Source: Psococerastis gibbosa
Lineage: Eukaryota > Arthropoda > Insecta > Psocodea > Psocidae
Assembly: GCA_963971405.1 (NCBI GenBank)
Contig: OZ020487.1
Location: 40,893,039-40,957,038, forward strand
Length of the DNA stretch: 64,000 nt
Reading direction: 5' to 3'
Part shown: piece after piece, positions 21,191 through 33,473 of the stretch
Numbering within the stretch: the stretch's first letter is position 1
Layout of the letters: every line of letters begins with the position of its first letter
Notes under the pieces: model-generated
Databases searched by the model: none
What the model was told of the DNA's origin: nothing
Seen by the model: the letters and a program-made list of their open reading frames with translations, nothing else
Position numbers and translations under genes: made by a program

Positions 21191-21496
21191 AGAGCATTGT
21201 AAGACGTGGTTCTTACTTCATAGTCCCCTTTGCAGCAATATGAATATAAGCATTCTTTTTTTAGCTTTGTAAAATCTACAGCTATATTTACAACTATTAA
21301 AAAATGCGTAAAACTCTACAATTTTTCTATTATATTATCAATTTTTTCTTCAATCCTGCCTGATGACGTCATAAGGTCTACTTAGTTCTGCCCCCGCCAT
21401 CATTCTAAAACTTTACGCCTCTGGGTAGCGTAGAGGAAAAGCAGGGTCTGCGGAATCTCCCTACACCTGATCGGCCATAGCCGAAAGGGATTTTTT

Positions 21497-21655
21497 CTTT
21501 TTCTTTCAAATGATTATTCGCATACAAGCAATTCAATGAATGTATCCGAATAACCTCTTCAGTCGCCTTTGTAGGTAATACCTGTGATGAGTTACGACAG
21601 GTCACCGATGTGGAGAGACTCGCACAAGTACGAACAAGCTTCCATTATGCCATCG
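21497..21655 (-). mobile_element. A-tailed repeat, family R
   Basis: Matches 13448-13620, including GTATCCGAATAACCTCTTCA, GAGTTACGACAGGTCACCG and GAGACTCGCACAAGTACG. The GATCGCAT block is missing. Confidence 0.65.
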
Positions 21656-23285
21656 AGGTCCTTAGTCCGAAGTGTTTATTAACACCCTTAAGACCTGAGC
21701 TCCACGAAGAACATTTTTTGATATTATTCAAGATGAGATTGTTGTATCTGTACTTGGTTATGTCACACTTACGCCTATTACATTGCGTCAATGGTAATCA
21801 TTTCTCAGCTTGTCGCTTATAGCCGCTGTGGGTTGACATCGAGGATGTATACCAGGGTTAATGCCTAAGCATTAAAAGTGCAAAAATGTAAAATCGTTAG
21901 CTTATACGACTATATAGATAAGCAGGTTTTTTTTTTAATATGCCTTAAACAGAAAAACTGATTAAACGTTTAAGCATTAAACATTTTATGCCCAAAAATA
22001 AACTTTTCTTCGTCGCAGACCGCAAGGAAATTACTTCTCAAAATCGAGTTAGTCTTTTTTTCTCGTTAAATGAGGTTCATCTACAGGATAACTTTGTAGC
22101 TCGACGTTTAAATAGCCTGTGGTGCTTTCAGCATTTTCCTTCGCCATTGAAAGAAGCAATCAGTTTAAGGTAATCGCAGTCTAGATTTTCTTAGAACTTG
22201 ATATTTAGGTTAGCGAATTTTATAATTAGAGAGTGAAGATTATTTGAATGCTGATTGGCTGTTTTTCGACGCCAGCCCTTTTTGTTATTGAATATACTGA
22301 ATGCTATTTCTTCAAGATGGTAATAGAGATGAAATTCTTCTTACGTTAAGATTGAATTGCTCCCTTTCAAATCTTGTCTTTTGCAAAATCAGTTTTAAGC
22401 TTTAGCTCCCATTTTTTTCACTCAAAAGTGTTGCTGCGCCGAGTTTATCCAGCAGCGGGTCTAAATACGCCGTTTAGAGAATAACTTTTTGCGGACGTAA
22501 AAATGTAAACAAAACAGTTTTAGAATGGAAAGTGCGGCTCAAAATTGTTTTGTTGAAATTTTTAACCCCAGAATAAGGTACCCTATTCCAGGACCCTCTC
22601 AACCAATTTAGGCCCTATAATCAGATGTAAAGCTCGATAATGCCAAACGTTTGCGCAGTCACAGAGTATTGGGTGCTGTTGGGGAATTTTTTCTATTTCT
22701 ATTTGGTGGCCTATTGAATTGCTGAAATTTTATTTTGCATTGAAATTGAAATTCGTACAGTACTACAATTTATCGGGCTTACTATTTAGCCCCCTCTAAC
22801 AATTACGTATAGTCCATTCTACGCTGCGCTTTTACGGCTCCAAGAGTAATTTCCAGGAATTATTCATCAGGTTGCCATTCGTAAGCATATCCTTGTGATT
22901 TATGGTGGTAATTTTAAGATAGGGAATCAGGAATTTGTCTCTCAAAATATTTTTTCGGGCGGTGGCAAAGAAAATTCTGGAATATCATTGGAGGTGTTTT
23001 CCATTTTCCTCCCTTCAAGGTGTGTTACTTCTCATTCCATGTGATATTGTCATCAGACCGTTGCGTTGTCTTGCTTTCGTGTTGTTTTGACAATGTGCGA
23101 TGTTTTTGGCCGCTTTCTCAGGCAGCTGTGCAAGATTACGTTTTGGGGCCAGATGGAGTTTCCGAGGTTTCCCTCTGAAGATTTCCTTTCAGCTGTTGGT
23201 GTTTTTTTTTTTTTTATAACAAATGCAGATTTTTTCACTTTTGCAATTCTGTGTACGTATGTATATGCATCTACATTTGTTTACG
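21656..23285. other. Non-coding, no recognised feature
   Basis: No recognisable element. Scattered small ORFs lack motifs. Confidence 0.4.
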
Positions 23286-23678
23286 TTATGAGGAAATGCT
23301 ACGTAGAAAATAAGCATTCAAAAATTTGTTGTTTTTATAGACTTTTTATTTTTTAATTAATTAGCAAAGCATGTTATTAAAGACTTGGCTCATGGAAGTT
23401 GTAGAAAACTACTTCATCCATCATTTAATAGGAAATATTAAATTTTTGGTCCCTTAGTTCTTTCATAACAACCAGTGGGCACTAAAATTTCGCGTATTCT
23501 GGGATTTTTAGAAAAACTACAAAACCGGAAAGTAAAAATACCCGATTATATGATGCACGAAGTAGTCTTCTACAACTTAAATGAGCCAAATTTTTAATAA
23601 CTTGCTGAGTTAATGAAATAAAAAATGAAAAGTATTTAATTTTTGGGTGTCAATTATCTACGTAGCATATCCTCTTAA
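23286..23678. mobile_element. TTAA-flanked foldback MITE, subfamily 1
   Basis: The left end TTATGAGGAAATGCTACGTA is slightly mutated; the right end is TACGTAGCATATCCTCTTAA. Subterminal GTAGAAAACTACTTCATCCA and TGCACGAAGTAGTCTTCTAC are present. Confidence 0.82.
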
Positions 23679-24578
23679 GACGGAGTGTACATTTTGTCGC
23701 TAAAGTGCTAAAAGAAAGTACGGCTTAATAGACGTAACATCTGTTGACATCATTTACAAACCGAAGCTGATGTTACAAAGAGTGACTTCAATTATTCCAG
23801 TATTTTATGTACTGTATAATATATTTAACTTAATCACAATTAAGTTTTAATTCTAATAGTTGCAATAATTGTTCCAAAAAGGGCAAAAAAAATTGAATTA
23901 CGGAATTGATTGTAACAAAATCTCCATGTTACCTCCACTGTCATCTCTTGGATAAGAAATTTGGTTTTTACTGCTGAAATTGTAGTGGCTAAAAATCATC
24001 AAGTAAAAATTCTGAAAATAACGTTATTAGAGGGAACGAAAGCGACAGGCTGCAGCATGAACGTGGGGTAGAGAAAAAAATATTTGAAATTTGACCGGCC
24101 AAGAGGTCCCCTCTGTAAATAAAATATAGCAACAAAGAAAAGAGCCTCGCAGTTTAATTAAGCCCCATTGAGATGCAGAGATAAAAAAGAGATAGGATGA
24201 AAAAATTTAATGGTCATTAGGACTCGGCTGATGAAGTGCGCTGAGGAATCATCGCTCCGTAAGTGCGCATTCAAAGAAAATGAAACTGCTTAACTTGACT
24301 TAATGCCATTCCTTTTATGTCTTGGCTTTTCTCATTTAAGAAAAATAATACAAAACAGGAAAGCTCGGGGGGTCGTAACTCTTTCAAGCCGCAGAGCTTT
24401 TAGCAAGAGATGAGAAACTACGTTACTTAAGCGCTTTGGATGACGCTTACCCATGTGCAGAAAATTGTAAACTGAATGTTGTATTGCCGAATTCTGAAAC
24501 TTTTCTTTGTTTTAAATATTCTATACACGTATCGTATAAGATATATGGGCTACAGTAGATATTGAAGTAATGCATTTT
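23679..24578. other. Non-coding, no recognised feature
   Basis: No coding or repeat signal seen. Confidence 0.4.
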
Positions 24579-25350
24579 GATGTAATTTTACAACATCTTG
24601 AGGTTATTTGTTGTCTCATTTATTACAAAACTCCTTCGTTGATTAGGGCGCTTTTGGATCATTTTCTTAAAGATGGGATGTAATTCCACAAATATTCTAC
24701 GGACTTGGAGTTTTCATCGCATTATACTATCCATAGAAAGTATGCCAATACATTGTTAGAAGTGGCCATGTCATGTAATTTTACCTCTAGGGCTTATTAG
24801 TTGTCTCATTTATTACAAAACTCCTTCGTTGATTAGGGCGCTTTTTGGTCCTTTTCTAAAAGATGGGATGTAATTCCACAAATATTCTACGGACTTGGAG
24901 TTTTCATCGGATTATACTATCCAAAGAAAGTATGCCAATACATTGTTAGAAGTGGCCATGTCAAGTAATTTTACCTCTAGGGCTTATTAGTTGTCTCATT
25001 TATTACAAAACTCCTTCGTTGATTAGGGCGCTTTTTGGTCCTTTTCTAAAAGATGGGATGTAATTCCACAAATATTCTACGGACTTGAGTTTTCATCGGA
25101 TTATACTATCCATAGAAAGTATGCCAATACATTGTTAGAAGTGGCCGTGTCAAGTAATTTTACTACATCTTGAGGTTATTAACTGACATTTATTACTAAA
25201 AGAAACTCCTTCGTTGATTAGGGCGCTTTTCGGTCCGTTTCCAAAAGATGGGATGGCATTTCTAAAAATATCCTACGGACTTGAGTTTTCATTGGATTCA
25301 ACTATCCATAGACAGTCTGCCAATACATTGTTAAAGTGGCAGTGTCAAGC
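24579..25350 (+). repeat. Tandem array, four copies of a 190-bp unit
   Basis: TTGTCTCATTTATTACAAAA occurs at 24611, 24801 and 24991, exactly 190 bp apart, and a diverged form (AACTGACATTTATTACTAAA) at 25181. Each unit continues through GTTGATTAGGGCGCTTTT, AGATGGGATGTAATTCCA, CTACGGACTTG and GCCAATACATTGTTAGAAGT. Units 2 and 3 are nearly identical; units 1 and 4 share the spacer ACATCTTGAGGTTATT, where units 2 and 3 have ACCTCTAGGGCTTATTAG. Confidence 0.92.
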
Positions 25351-26564
25351 AGGTGACCTATATTCCTTGTTATGGGAAGCCTCTCAGTGGAATCCATATG
25401 CTGGCATACCGTAATATCTTTGCAGCGAAAATGCAGTGACGCATGGACGCCAAACTTGAAAAACAAATTCCACAGAAAACGAAGTCGAGCAGTCGATGAT
25501 GCGGGAGAAACCCATAGATTTGAGTGAAGTGATCCCTTGGCTCCGAGTTCAGAGACATAACACATAAACTATATCCTGAAGTAGATCGAAATTCTTCGAA
25601 ATGCTCATACAATTACTTCAACTGAAGCAAATGATAGACCTTTTCAGATTGAAAACTCAGTAATGTCTTTTGGAATCAGCAAAGAACAGTCGCACTGAAG
25701 ACATGAAAGTAATGTAGTAGCACCATGAGAAAGCCAAATTATAGACGAGAATAAACGTAACAGAGTAAGGTTGTGAAAAAATTCAAGAAAAACTCTGAAT
25801 TGAACGAATAAAGGCTTTTATGTAGCTTTTAAAACTTGGCTAAGCGCTGTTGTTTAGATAATGAGGCTCGATCGACACGACTTGGCATAGGAGGGTGATC
25901 GTGAATGGTCCTATAACACAGCCTTTATTGAACACTCTATAACCTTACGGCCGTTTTATAAGAACCTAATCTCTCGTTTCTAGATCAACACTTGAGCCTT
26001 TGGAAAGGATGCATGGAAGATGGCAATTTTATGTGAAGGGTTACGCTCTAGTTAAGGTTATGAGCTTGCTGAATATTTAGTGTGTATAAAGTAAAATTTT
26101 CTGGAAGTTGATGATATGCCATATCGTGATTCATAGCCCACTTTGGGTATTTATATACCGTGAAGTCATCATTGGTGCTGTTCTGTTTCGTGCCTTATCA
26201 CATAAAACATTTTCAGTGCCGACGTGTTCCATCAAGGAACAAAAGTGTAATTTGGTATCCATTTTCAGTACAGTATCTTAAAATTGTTGTTCGTACAACA
26301 GAAATACGCAAAATATTCTTACTAAATTCTAAACTTACCCGGTGATACAGCTTTAAGTTTATACAATAATGTAAGCCATCTTATGTTATTATTCTGCATT
26401 ATCATAAACAGTTAGTAAGGAAACTGAGAAAATTTTAAGTAATATATTAATAGTTGGAATATTTACATTTTTAATTACTTTCGTAGTGAATTATTAAGAA
26501 AAAAAAAGCTTCAGAATTTGGGAGTGCTCATCCGCTTATAATCTCTTACCGCACTGAGGTTTTC
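25351..26564. other. Non-coding, no recognised feature
   Basis: No recognisable element. Overlapping ORFs near 25302-25612 arise from the tandem unit's edge and have no motif. Confidence 0.4.
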
Positions 26565-26760
26565 ACTACTTACTTTTACTTTTACATCGCCTTTGTCCTC
26601 AGTGAGGGTCCGCGGCACGGCAGCGGCGTTTCCAAACAACTCTGTTTAGAGCGTCTTCCTTGTTCAGGGCGAGAGTAGAGTCCTTATGTCTTCTTCGATT
26701 TTTCTGGGGAGTGTCATGTTCTGTATACGCTTTAGAAGGGATGTTTCCTCCCTCCTCTGG
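26565..26760. repeat. Dispersed repeat, partner of 11330-11600
   Basis: Shares ACTTACTTTTACATCGCCTT through GGGATGTTTCCTCCCTCC with the other copy, but with a single GGGAGTGTCA. Confidence 0.6.
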
Positions 26761-27984
26761 ACTAAAACCTCTCACTAAAACCTATTATACAAAAACGTTT
26801 TCTATTGTTCTTAAAATCGTTTTCAACTTTCCATGTCGCTGTTATCGAGAGCTTTGCCTTTTCATTATGAGAAAAACGGAAACAGCTGGAAGGTGCATTG
26901 AAACGAAAAAAATGGCACCGATGCTGCTATTTCCGAAAAGTTTTGGGCGCGAGAAGTTTTTGTTTCTTTACCCACTCAACCATTCTCAAAATATTTTCTT
27001 TTAATAGTTAATCCAATGAGAACAACTTTCTAATTTAAAAGAAGAAAGTCTGGATTGAATTAATTATAGGTTCATTCATGTTGAAAATGAATTTTGCAGT
27101 TTTTTTTTTCGCTGCCGTCAGCCTGTCGTTTTGTTCTTCGCCTGCTTTTCATCCCGCTCCTTGGTGATTGTCCTTGATTGGCCCTCCGGATGGCTTGTCT
27201 TTATTCCGGGCTAATAAGTGAAGTTTCCAGACAAAGGGTGGTCTAGATTTTCTGGTATTGCAGTGAATGCAACCGTGAAATGACCTGCCAATATCCTTCC
27301 TTGCCTTTAACTTGTCTTTACTTTTAGTTGTGAATAAAGTGTAAATAAGCTGTCACAAGTGAGTCTGGAAAATCAGTTGACAAAACCTAATGAACAACTG
27401 AAGATTTTTTTTTTCTTCAAATAAACATTATTACAGTAGTGAAATGCCAAATGCAATAGGGCCTATAACACTTATTTATTGTTCGTTCATATTACACGCA
27501 AGATATTTAAACGCCGCTTAGCTTGGAGCAATAGTATTTAAGGTAGCAGCCAACATGTCACGGTTTATGATAATACTTACTTTATGGGTTTCATTGACGC
27601 AGATCCCTGAAGCTCGAAATACTGAGTAGAGAGCGGTTTCTTCTGCCGTATGTGGCCCTTTTCCAATTACATACATCCCGGTTTTTTGGTTTGTTTTTGC
27701 TCTTGGTGCGTGTTAGCCGTGTTGAAGGGTACGAGATAATGGAAATGCAAACAAGATGGAGGGGCGATAGATGTTGAGGAGGAAGTCCGTTTGATTGCAG
27801 AAGCGACCGCCGATCTATCTCCACCTACGTAGACTTTATCGTCCTTCACAGAGAACTCTTGTCTCACTTGAGTGCTGACGCTTTAAGCAACAAAGCGGCA
27901 GTATTCTGTTCTTTTTTTAGCCCAGGGATCTATCATAAGCTGTCAAATAGGTAGAGTCACTGCATTTGAAATGTGAATACACAA
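26761..27984. other. Non-coding, no recognised feature
   Basis: No repeat partner or domain seen. ORFs of 66-77 codons at 27591-27867 overlap on one strand in different frames without motifs. Confidence 0.4.
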
Positions 27985-28436
27985 ACAAATGCTGCGCATG
28001 TCCTGGAGAGATCGTGTCCTTAATGCCGAGGTCATGAGGCGAAAGGATAATATAGAAGCTGAGTTGCTGCTGACGGCCAAGAAACATACTTCGGCCATGT
28101 GATGAGGAACGAAAAATGAAGCTTTCTTATATTATAATTACTATATTAAGTTATAATCCATGAGAAGATAGAAGAACTGAGAGGAAGAGAAACTTCCTGG
28201 TTGAAAAACCTACCCAGATACCAATCAGTGGCAGAATTTAGGTTAATAACGGGTCATGACTACCTTCAGAAACACCTTCACCGTATAGGTGCGACACCCG
28301 GAAAAAAAAAAAATTAACAGTAAACAAACACCTTAAGACGCTCCCTGCTCTCCTCAGCAGCAGACGTTCACCAGATTAGGTGTTGTATTGTATTGGCTGC
28401 AAGAAAGTTGATGGTGGAAGCCTAATGCTATGGCGT

Positions 28437-28478
<42 letters not shown>
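27985..28478 (+). pseudogene. Chimeric LINE 3' end (alpha joined to beta) with intact poly(A)
   Basis: The plus strand begins with alpha-type coding (SWRDRVLNAEVMRRKDNIEA, then YFGHVMRNEK in a shifted frame) and reaches TSWLKNL. It continues in frame as PRYQSVAEFRLITGHDYL QKHLHRIG, which is beta-type (compare 629-900). In intact alpha-type ends, WLKxL is followed by RxWF (28865). The zinc-knuckle stretch is replaced by an A-rich piece (about 28300), then beta sequence resumes (TTCACCAGATTA ... TATGGCGTAATT) and ends in about 38 A residues (28441-28478). Stops and frameshifts make it non-functional. Confidence 0.75.
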
Positions 28479-28479
<1 letters not shown>

Positions 28480-28864
28480 GGGTGAACTCTGGGAGTGCCG
28501 CCAGGAGTGAAAACATGAACATTGACTTAATGGACATCTTTCGCATTGGAAATCGTACTTGTTACTCGCGAAAGAACGAGACGGCGGGCTGGCTTTGCCT
28601 TGTTTTAAATTGGAGTGTATTTTGGTTATAGTATGCATATTCAAAAGTCTTCTTACGTTAATCATGTTAATCATTTTGTTCTACATACAAATTACTGTGC
28701 AGTTTGTGTATATAGTCGAAATAAGTCTTCTTACGTTAATCAGGCGGTTTTTTTCGTTTATCATTGAACACACCCTAGATGCGTAGTCTTCTTACATTGC
28801 AATTCCTTTCATCATGCGGTTTTGATTCTCCTATTTATCCCTCATCTAAAGTGCTCAACGTCGC

Positions 28865-29020
28865 TAAAGAAGTTTTCACTTCAAAAATGGTTGAAAACCC
28901 TGCGACAGTGGTTTTGGCAAGTGCACGACTTCCCTTTTCAGAGCAGCAATCTTGGAGGGCCTAAATGTCGTGATGATCGCCCATCTTCGGTAGAAGAAGC
29001 ATAAAAAGACGAAGATGGCG
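28865..29020 (+). pseudogene. LINE 3' end (family alpha)
   Basis: WLKTLRQWFWQV, then FPFQSSN and PSSVEEA, is the degraded alpha-type ending, followed by an AGAAGAAGC/AAAAAGACGAAG purine-rich tail. Confidence 0.6.
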
Positions 29021-29436
29021 TCGCTCCATTAAGGGCACAATAAGCAAAATTGGGATGATGCCTATGTACACGAAACACCTTTTGCCGGAGGTGTAAAAAC
29101 GAAAAGTTGATGAAATTAGTGCTGAATTAAAAGCAAATTAAAGCCTCCCAGGAAAACTAAAACATGAAAATTTAATGGGGATTCTAAAGTTTGTTTTGCG
29201 AATTAACCACGGGCTTACTGTAGTCGTCGGTTGGTGGGGAGTCACTTTATGACAACCCACCAGCTTTAGGCGACGTTTTGTATTTGGAAAATCAATTTTG
29301 AAGAAAATTTAATGTTATTTTGTCAATGTGTAATTCTCTGTCAGAGTTTTCCATTTTACGTTCAGATATGTAGTTTAATTTAAGATTTGGGGAGATTTTC
29401 CTACCAAATTGAATTTTATCTAGTAATTACACACCG

Positions 29437-29556
29437 TGACGTGTCGTAACTCAACACGGGTACTAACCTATAGAGGCGACTGAAGAGGTCAATCGGATAC
29501 ATTCATTAAAGTGTTTGTATGCGATTAATCTTTATTTAAAAAAAAAAAAAAAAAAA
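29437..29556 (+). mobile_element. A-tailed repeat, family R, with poly(A)
   Basis: GTGACGTGTCGTAACTCAAC, then GAGGCGACTGAAGAGGTCAA and GTATGCGATTAATCTTTA, ending in about 18 A residues. This copy sets the family's orientation. Confidence 0.75.
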
Positions 29557-30389
29557 TATTAGACCATGTGTTGGGAGCCCCTTGCTCCGGAGCCAACCAT
29601 GGCTATGAAGGACTTCTGGAAGCTCCGCTCGGCTAAAGCTAGGTGCCTACTCCTCCACTGAAAATAAATAATAATTACGGATTCCTAAAACAAATCGTAA
29701 AAAATGAATTAATTTTTATTTATTTTTATTTTAAAATAATCTAATTGGTATGTCTAGCTATTATTATTATTATTATATACACATGTACTGTATATTTACT
29801 ACTAGTTACTGGGACCTATTGTATTTACTTTACTTACTAGCCCCTAGTAGTACACACATAGGTTTTGTGCTTTAAAATGTTTAATTTGAGTTTCTAAATA
29901 CTACTGACTAACTACAAGTAGAATCTGAATAGCCTATTTGTATTATGCAATTTGTAAGTTAGTATTTTAGTTGTTAGTAGTAGTAGTTGTTGTTATTTTG
30001 AAACCGAGATTCGCACAACTTGTTGCTACAAATATCATAGTGAATATATTTATTTATTCTAAAAATAAAAATAAATAGGCTATAATCCACAATGGTCGCG
30101 CTGGGATATATTGTCGGCAATGGCCGGGAATACACTTGCCATTTTTTACCGATGGGTAATTTTGCCGTTGCCATTGCTGCTGCTGCAGTAGTGGGATATT
30201 GGGTGATATTGAAGCTTGCACATTCAGCGGCAAAAAAAAACGCTCGGATTAATTACCAATGACAGTAGAAATGCAGCCGCCCAATGGGTTGATTCACAAA
30301 GGCAGAAATTTCCGCCGCATTTTTTTTGGCGGTACCGCAGCGGCGCTTTTTGCATTGGACAGTACAAATAAAAACTCGCATCATCTATT
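29557..30389. other. Non-coding, no recognised feature
   Basis: Contains short TTA and TAG trinucleotide runs (29759-29775, about 29978) but no element. Confidence 0.4.
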
Positions 30390-31058
30390 GATATGTTTTG
30401 GAAAATATTATTAATTTTTAACCTGGTCTGGCTGCAAGAAGCTAAATTATGTTTGATTTCTACAGTTGGCACATAAATATGCCGTGGACCCTGGCTCTTC
30501 CCAAATTCAAATTGAATTGTTTTAGCGCGGAGAGCAGTTACTTCTCTTCTCTATTAAGCAAACAAGGCGTGTCGTGGTTTATTTTGTAGCAGAATAGTGA
30601 CTTTTATTATTCTGTTTACCTTTGGGGCAGCCCCTCCATGCCCATATAAAAAGAATCAAGATGGCGGTGCGTGTATGACGTCATACGAGTACTTATCGCG
30701 GTTCTGATGCAAAGAGATCTTGGAAAATATTGTTGATATTGTTAAATTAATTTTAAACCTGGCCTGGCTGCAAGAAGGAAAACTATATTTGATGTCTACA
30801 GTTGGCATAGAAATATGCCGTGGAACCCGAGTCCTCCCAAATTCAAATTAAATTGTTTTGGCGCGGAGTGTAGTTACTTCTCTTCTCTATTAAGCAAACA
30901 AGGCGTGTCGTGGTTTATTTTGTAGCAGAATAGTGACTTTTATTATTCTGTTTACCTTTGGGGGCAGCCCCTCCATGCCCATATAAAAAGAATCAAGATG
31001 GCGGTGCGTGTATGACGTCATACGAGTACTTATCGCGGTTCTGATGCAAAGAGATGGA
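30390..31058 (+). repeat. Tandem duplication, 337-bp unit x 2, with promoter-like motifs
   Basis: CAAGATGGCGGTGCGTGTATG lies at about 30657 and 337 bp later; the units agree from TTGGAAAATATT to GATGCAAAGAGAT. Each carries, within about 60 bp, CATATAAAAAG (TATA-like), CAAGATGGCGG (YY1-like) and the perfect palindrome TATGACGTCATA (CRE core TGACGTCA). No ORF starts convincingly downstream. The motifs are suggestive only. Confidence 0.8.
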
Positions 31059-31641
31059 TGTTTGCTCTTGCGAATGGGGGTGGTTCTTATCAGACCGAAA
31101 ACCCGCCCTCCTCCCGAGGGTTCATATCCCTCCATTTACCTCTTTCTAACATCAATGTCCACTTCTTTTTATATGGAAACCCCGCGGATGAGTAAATATC
31201 CCAGTTTTTATTAGTTTGTGCTGTCGCGTTTTTCATTTTGAGCTTGACTTTAACCAAAAGACGTTAGATAAACATACGGCGTTGGGGTTCATATACCGCC
31301 ATAGTTCAAAAAGATGATAAATATTAGTTATGGACTGATGTAAAAAATATTAAGATATTTCACCTGAAAATGTTCAACTGCGGTGGTTTTCTTTACATTA
31401 ATTTATTATCGTATTGCGAAGAGGTGTTGAAAGCCCAAAAACTACTTTTAAAAATACCTATTATTCAGCAACTGAGTGTTGGCTGGTTTCTGAGCCTTCT
31501 ACTAGCTAACTGTCTGAATCTTGGGCCTGGTCCCATGGTTAGAAATGGTTTGTGAGGAATAGTGAAGCTACATTATGCTTAGGAACATGAGGATGACGTG
31601 AGAATTCTTTCCCGGGCCATTGGTATACATACCTAGGTGTA
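31059..31641. other. Non-coding, no recognised feature
   Basis: No element or coding motif recognised. Confidence 0.4.
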
Positions 31642-31649
31642 TCGTCATA

Positions 31650-31830
31650 CAAGGCCGTGCCCAGGGGGGTGGTCCATGGGGTCCGGACCACCCCCCCCCC
31701 CCGAAATAAATTTTTGTATGTAAACCTGTTTGGTTTGAAGAATTTATCCATAAGTTCATTATTACATTACGGGAACAATTTTTTTTGACCCCCCCCCCCC
31801 CCCCGAAATCAAAACCTGGGCACGGCCTTG
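31650..31830. mobile_element. hAT-type MITE, 8-bp target duplication TCGTCATA
   Basis: Inverted ends CAAGGCCGTGCCCAGG and CCTGGGCACGGCCTTG, flanked by perfect TCGTCATA repeats (31642-31649, 31831-31838). An 8-bp duplication with C-A ends is the hAT signature. The interior has C runs of about 12 and 15. The ORFs crossing it are glycine-rich because of these runs. Confidence 0.9.
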
Positions 31831-31885
31831 TCGTCATAGCAAAATCAGGAGACCGTTAGTACAATTTTCGGCAAAATAGAGTTAA

Positions 31886-32266
31886 GGCGCCCATTCCATT
31901 GACTGATGGCTATTTCCAACAACGGTGACGTGGTAGCAGACATTCAAGACTTAGGTGGCGTTTCCACCGATCTCGCATTGCAGAATGCAAATGACATTGA
32001 CGGAAATTAGAATTTTTCTTTTTATAGAAATCTATTAAAATGTTTGTACTTAACATATCCCATGACGCCATTTTTTAATTTTAGTTTGTTTGTTTGTGAT
32101 TTTACTGTATGATCATTGATCAATTTTAACTATTGCATAGAGGAAAATAAACATTTCCGTCAATTCTGCAATGCGAGGTCGGTGGAAGGGCCACCTAAGT
32201 CTTGAATGTCTGCTACCACGTCACCGTTTTTGGAAATAGCCCTAGCCGGTCAATGGAATGGGCACC
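31886..32266. mobile_element. Composite MITE, arm C outside, arm A inside
   Basis: The outer ends GGCGCCCATTCCATTGAC and GGAATGGGCACC carry arm C (GGCTATTTCC.A.AACGGTGACG). After GCAGACATTCAAGACTTA the inner element (31954-32195) starts GGTGGCGTTTCCACCGATC and holds core 2. Flanks are TAA at left and TTA at right. Confidence 0.8.
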
Positions 32267-32414
32267 TTAGATCAGATTCAGTGGACCTTTGTACATAAAC
32301 TTTTGCTCACTCCGAAAAAATTCAATCTTGAAAAATAAGGCTACCGTATAAGATTAGGAGTGCGTACCTGACTCACTGTAACAACACAGACAATAAGTAC
32401 TAAACGTGCATTGA

Positions 32415-32540
32415 AACATAACTTGACTTAGATAGGCGCGTCCAGCCCGGCGGGACTTTTGCCGCTGCCACTACACCACGCCATCTCGGACGATCTTCCG
32501 CCGCTAGCTTCCAGTCTGGCGTGCACATCTTCTGGTCTTG
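32415..32540 (-). pseudogene. LINE C-terminal tail remnant
   Basis: The minus strand reads KMCTPDWKLAAEDRPRWRGV then VAAAKVPPG, the terminal segment seen in many insect LINE ORF2 proteins (W-x-x-LA-x-DR-x-x-WR-x-VV). The ATG-initiated ORF here is in another frame. Confidence 0.6.
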
Positions 32541-32774
32541 ATTGAAACATAAAGCCAGCAGATATACAATAATTATGTAAGGTCGCCTTAGGTAGCCCTA
32601 TAACAATTTTCCCTGTCCTAAAATATGATGAAAATATAAAATAAACGGCCAAAAATTAATATGCTAACAATGTCTATATTTAATTCATTGTGTTATAATT
32701 ATGTGCATGTAGTTATGTTTAACAATAATTAGTGCCCGCAAACCCACGGGGTAACGAGTTCAATAGGCCACTAT

Positions 32775-33158
32775 GGCGCCCATTCCACCGACCGGTTAGG
32801 GCTATTTACAAAAACGGTGACGTGGTAGCAGACATTCAAAACTTAGGTGGCGTTTGCACCGACCTCGCATTGCAGAATGCAAATGACATTGACCGAAATT
32901 AGAATTTTTCTTTTTATAGAAATCTATTAAAATGTTTGTACTTAACATATCCCATGACGCCACTTTTTAATTTTAGTTTGTTTGTTTGTGATTTTACTGT
33001 ATGATCATTGATCAATTTTAACTACGGCATATAGGAAAATAACCATTTCCGTCAATTCTGCAATGCGAGGTCGGTGGAAACCCCGCCTAAGTCGTGAATG
33101 TCTGCTACCACGTCACTGTTTTTGTAAATAGCCCTAGCCGGTCGATGGAATGGGCACC
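32775..33158. mobile_element. Composite MITE, arm C outside, arm A inside
   Basis: Same structure and orientation as 31886-32266, 509 bp downstream. Ends GGCGCCCATTCCACCGACC and GGAATGGGCACC; inner element 32846-33087. The right flank is TAA, the left TAT. Confidence 0.8.
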
Positions 33159-33296
33159 TAAAGGTAGGCCTACTTGTACGTCCATAAAAATATCATCAAA
33201 TAATCATCATTCCCGTAGAATACAGGCATGTCTGTATACGTGTATAGTTTAAAAATGGATTGATTACGACGTTAGGTTATCTATTGTCTATCATAC

Positions 33297-33473
33297 TTTT
33301 TTTTTCAAAGGTTAATCGCATGCAAACAATTTAATTAATGTATCCAATTGACCTCTTCAGTCACCTCGCTAGGTTAGTGCCCGTGTTGAGTTACGACACG
33401 TCTCCGATCGCATGGCGTGTAGAGACTCGCACAATTACAAGCACGCTAACCCCTTGCCATCGAAGTTTAGTGG
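33297..33473 (-). mobile_element. A-tailed repeat, family R
   Basis: The T run at 33298-33305 is the A tail on the minus strand. GGTTAATCGCATGCAAACAA, GTGTTGAGTTACGACACG and CGATCGCATGGCGTGTAGAG are present. Confidence 0.7.

Noticed and set aside
24579..25350. CRISPR-like array
   Set aside because: The units are 190-bp tandem repeats without short spacers, in eukaryotic DNA.
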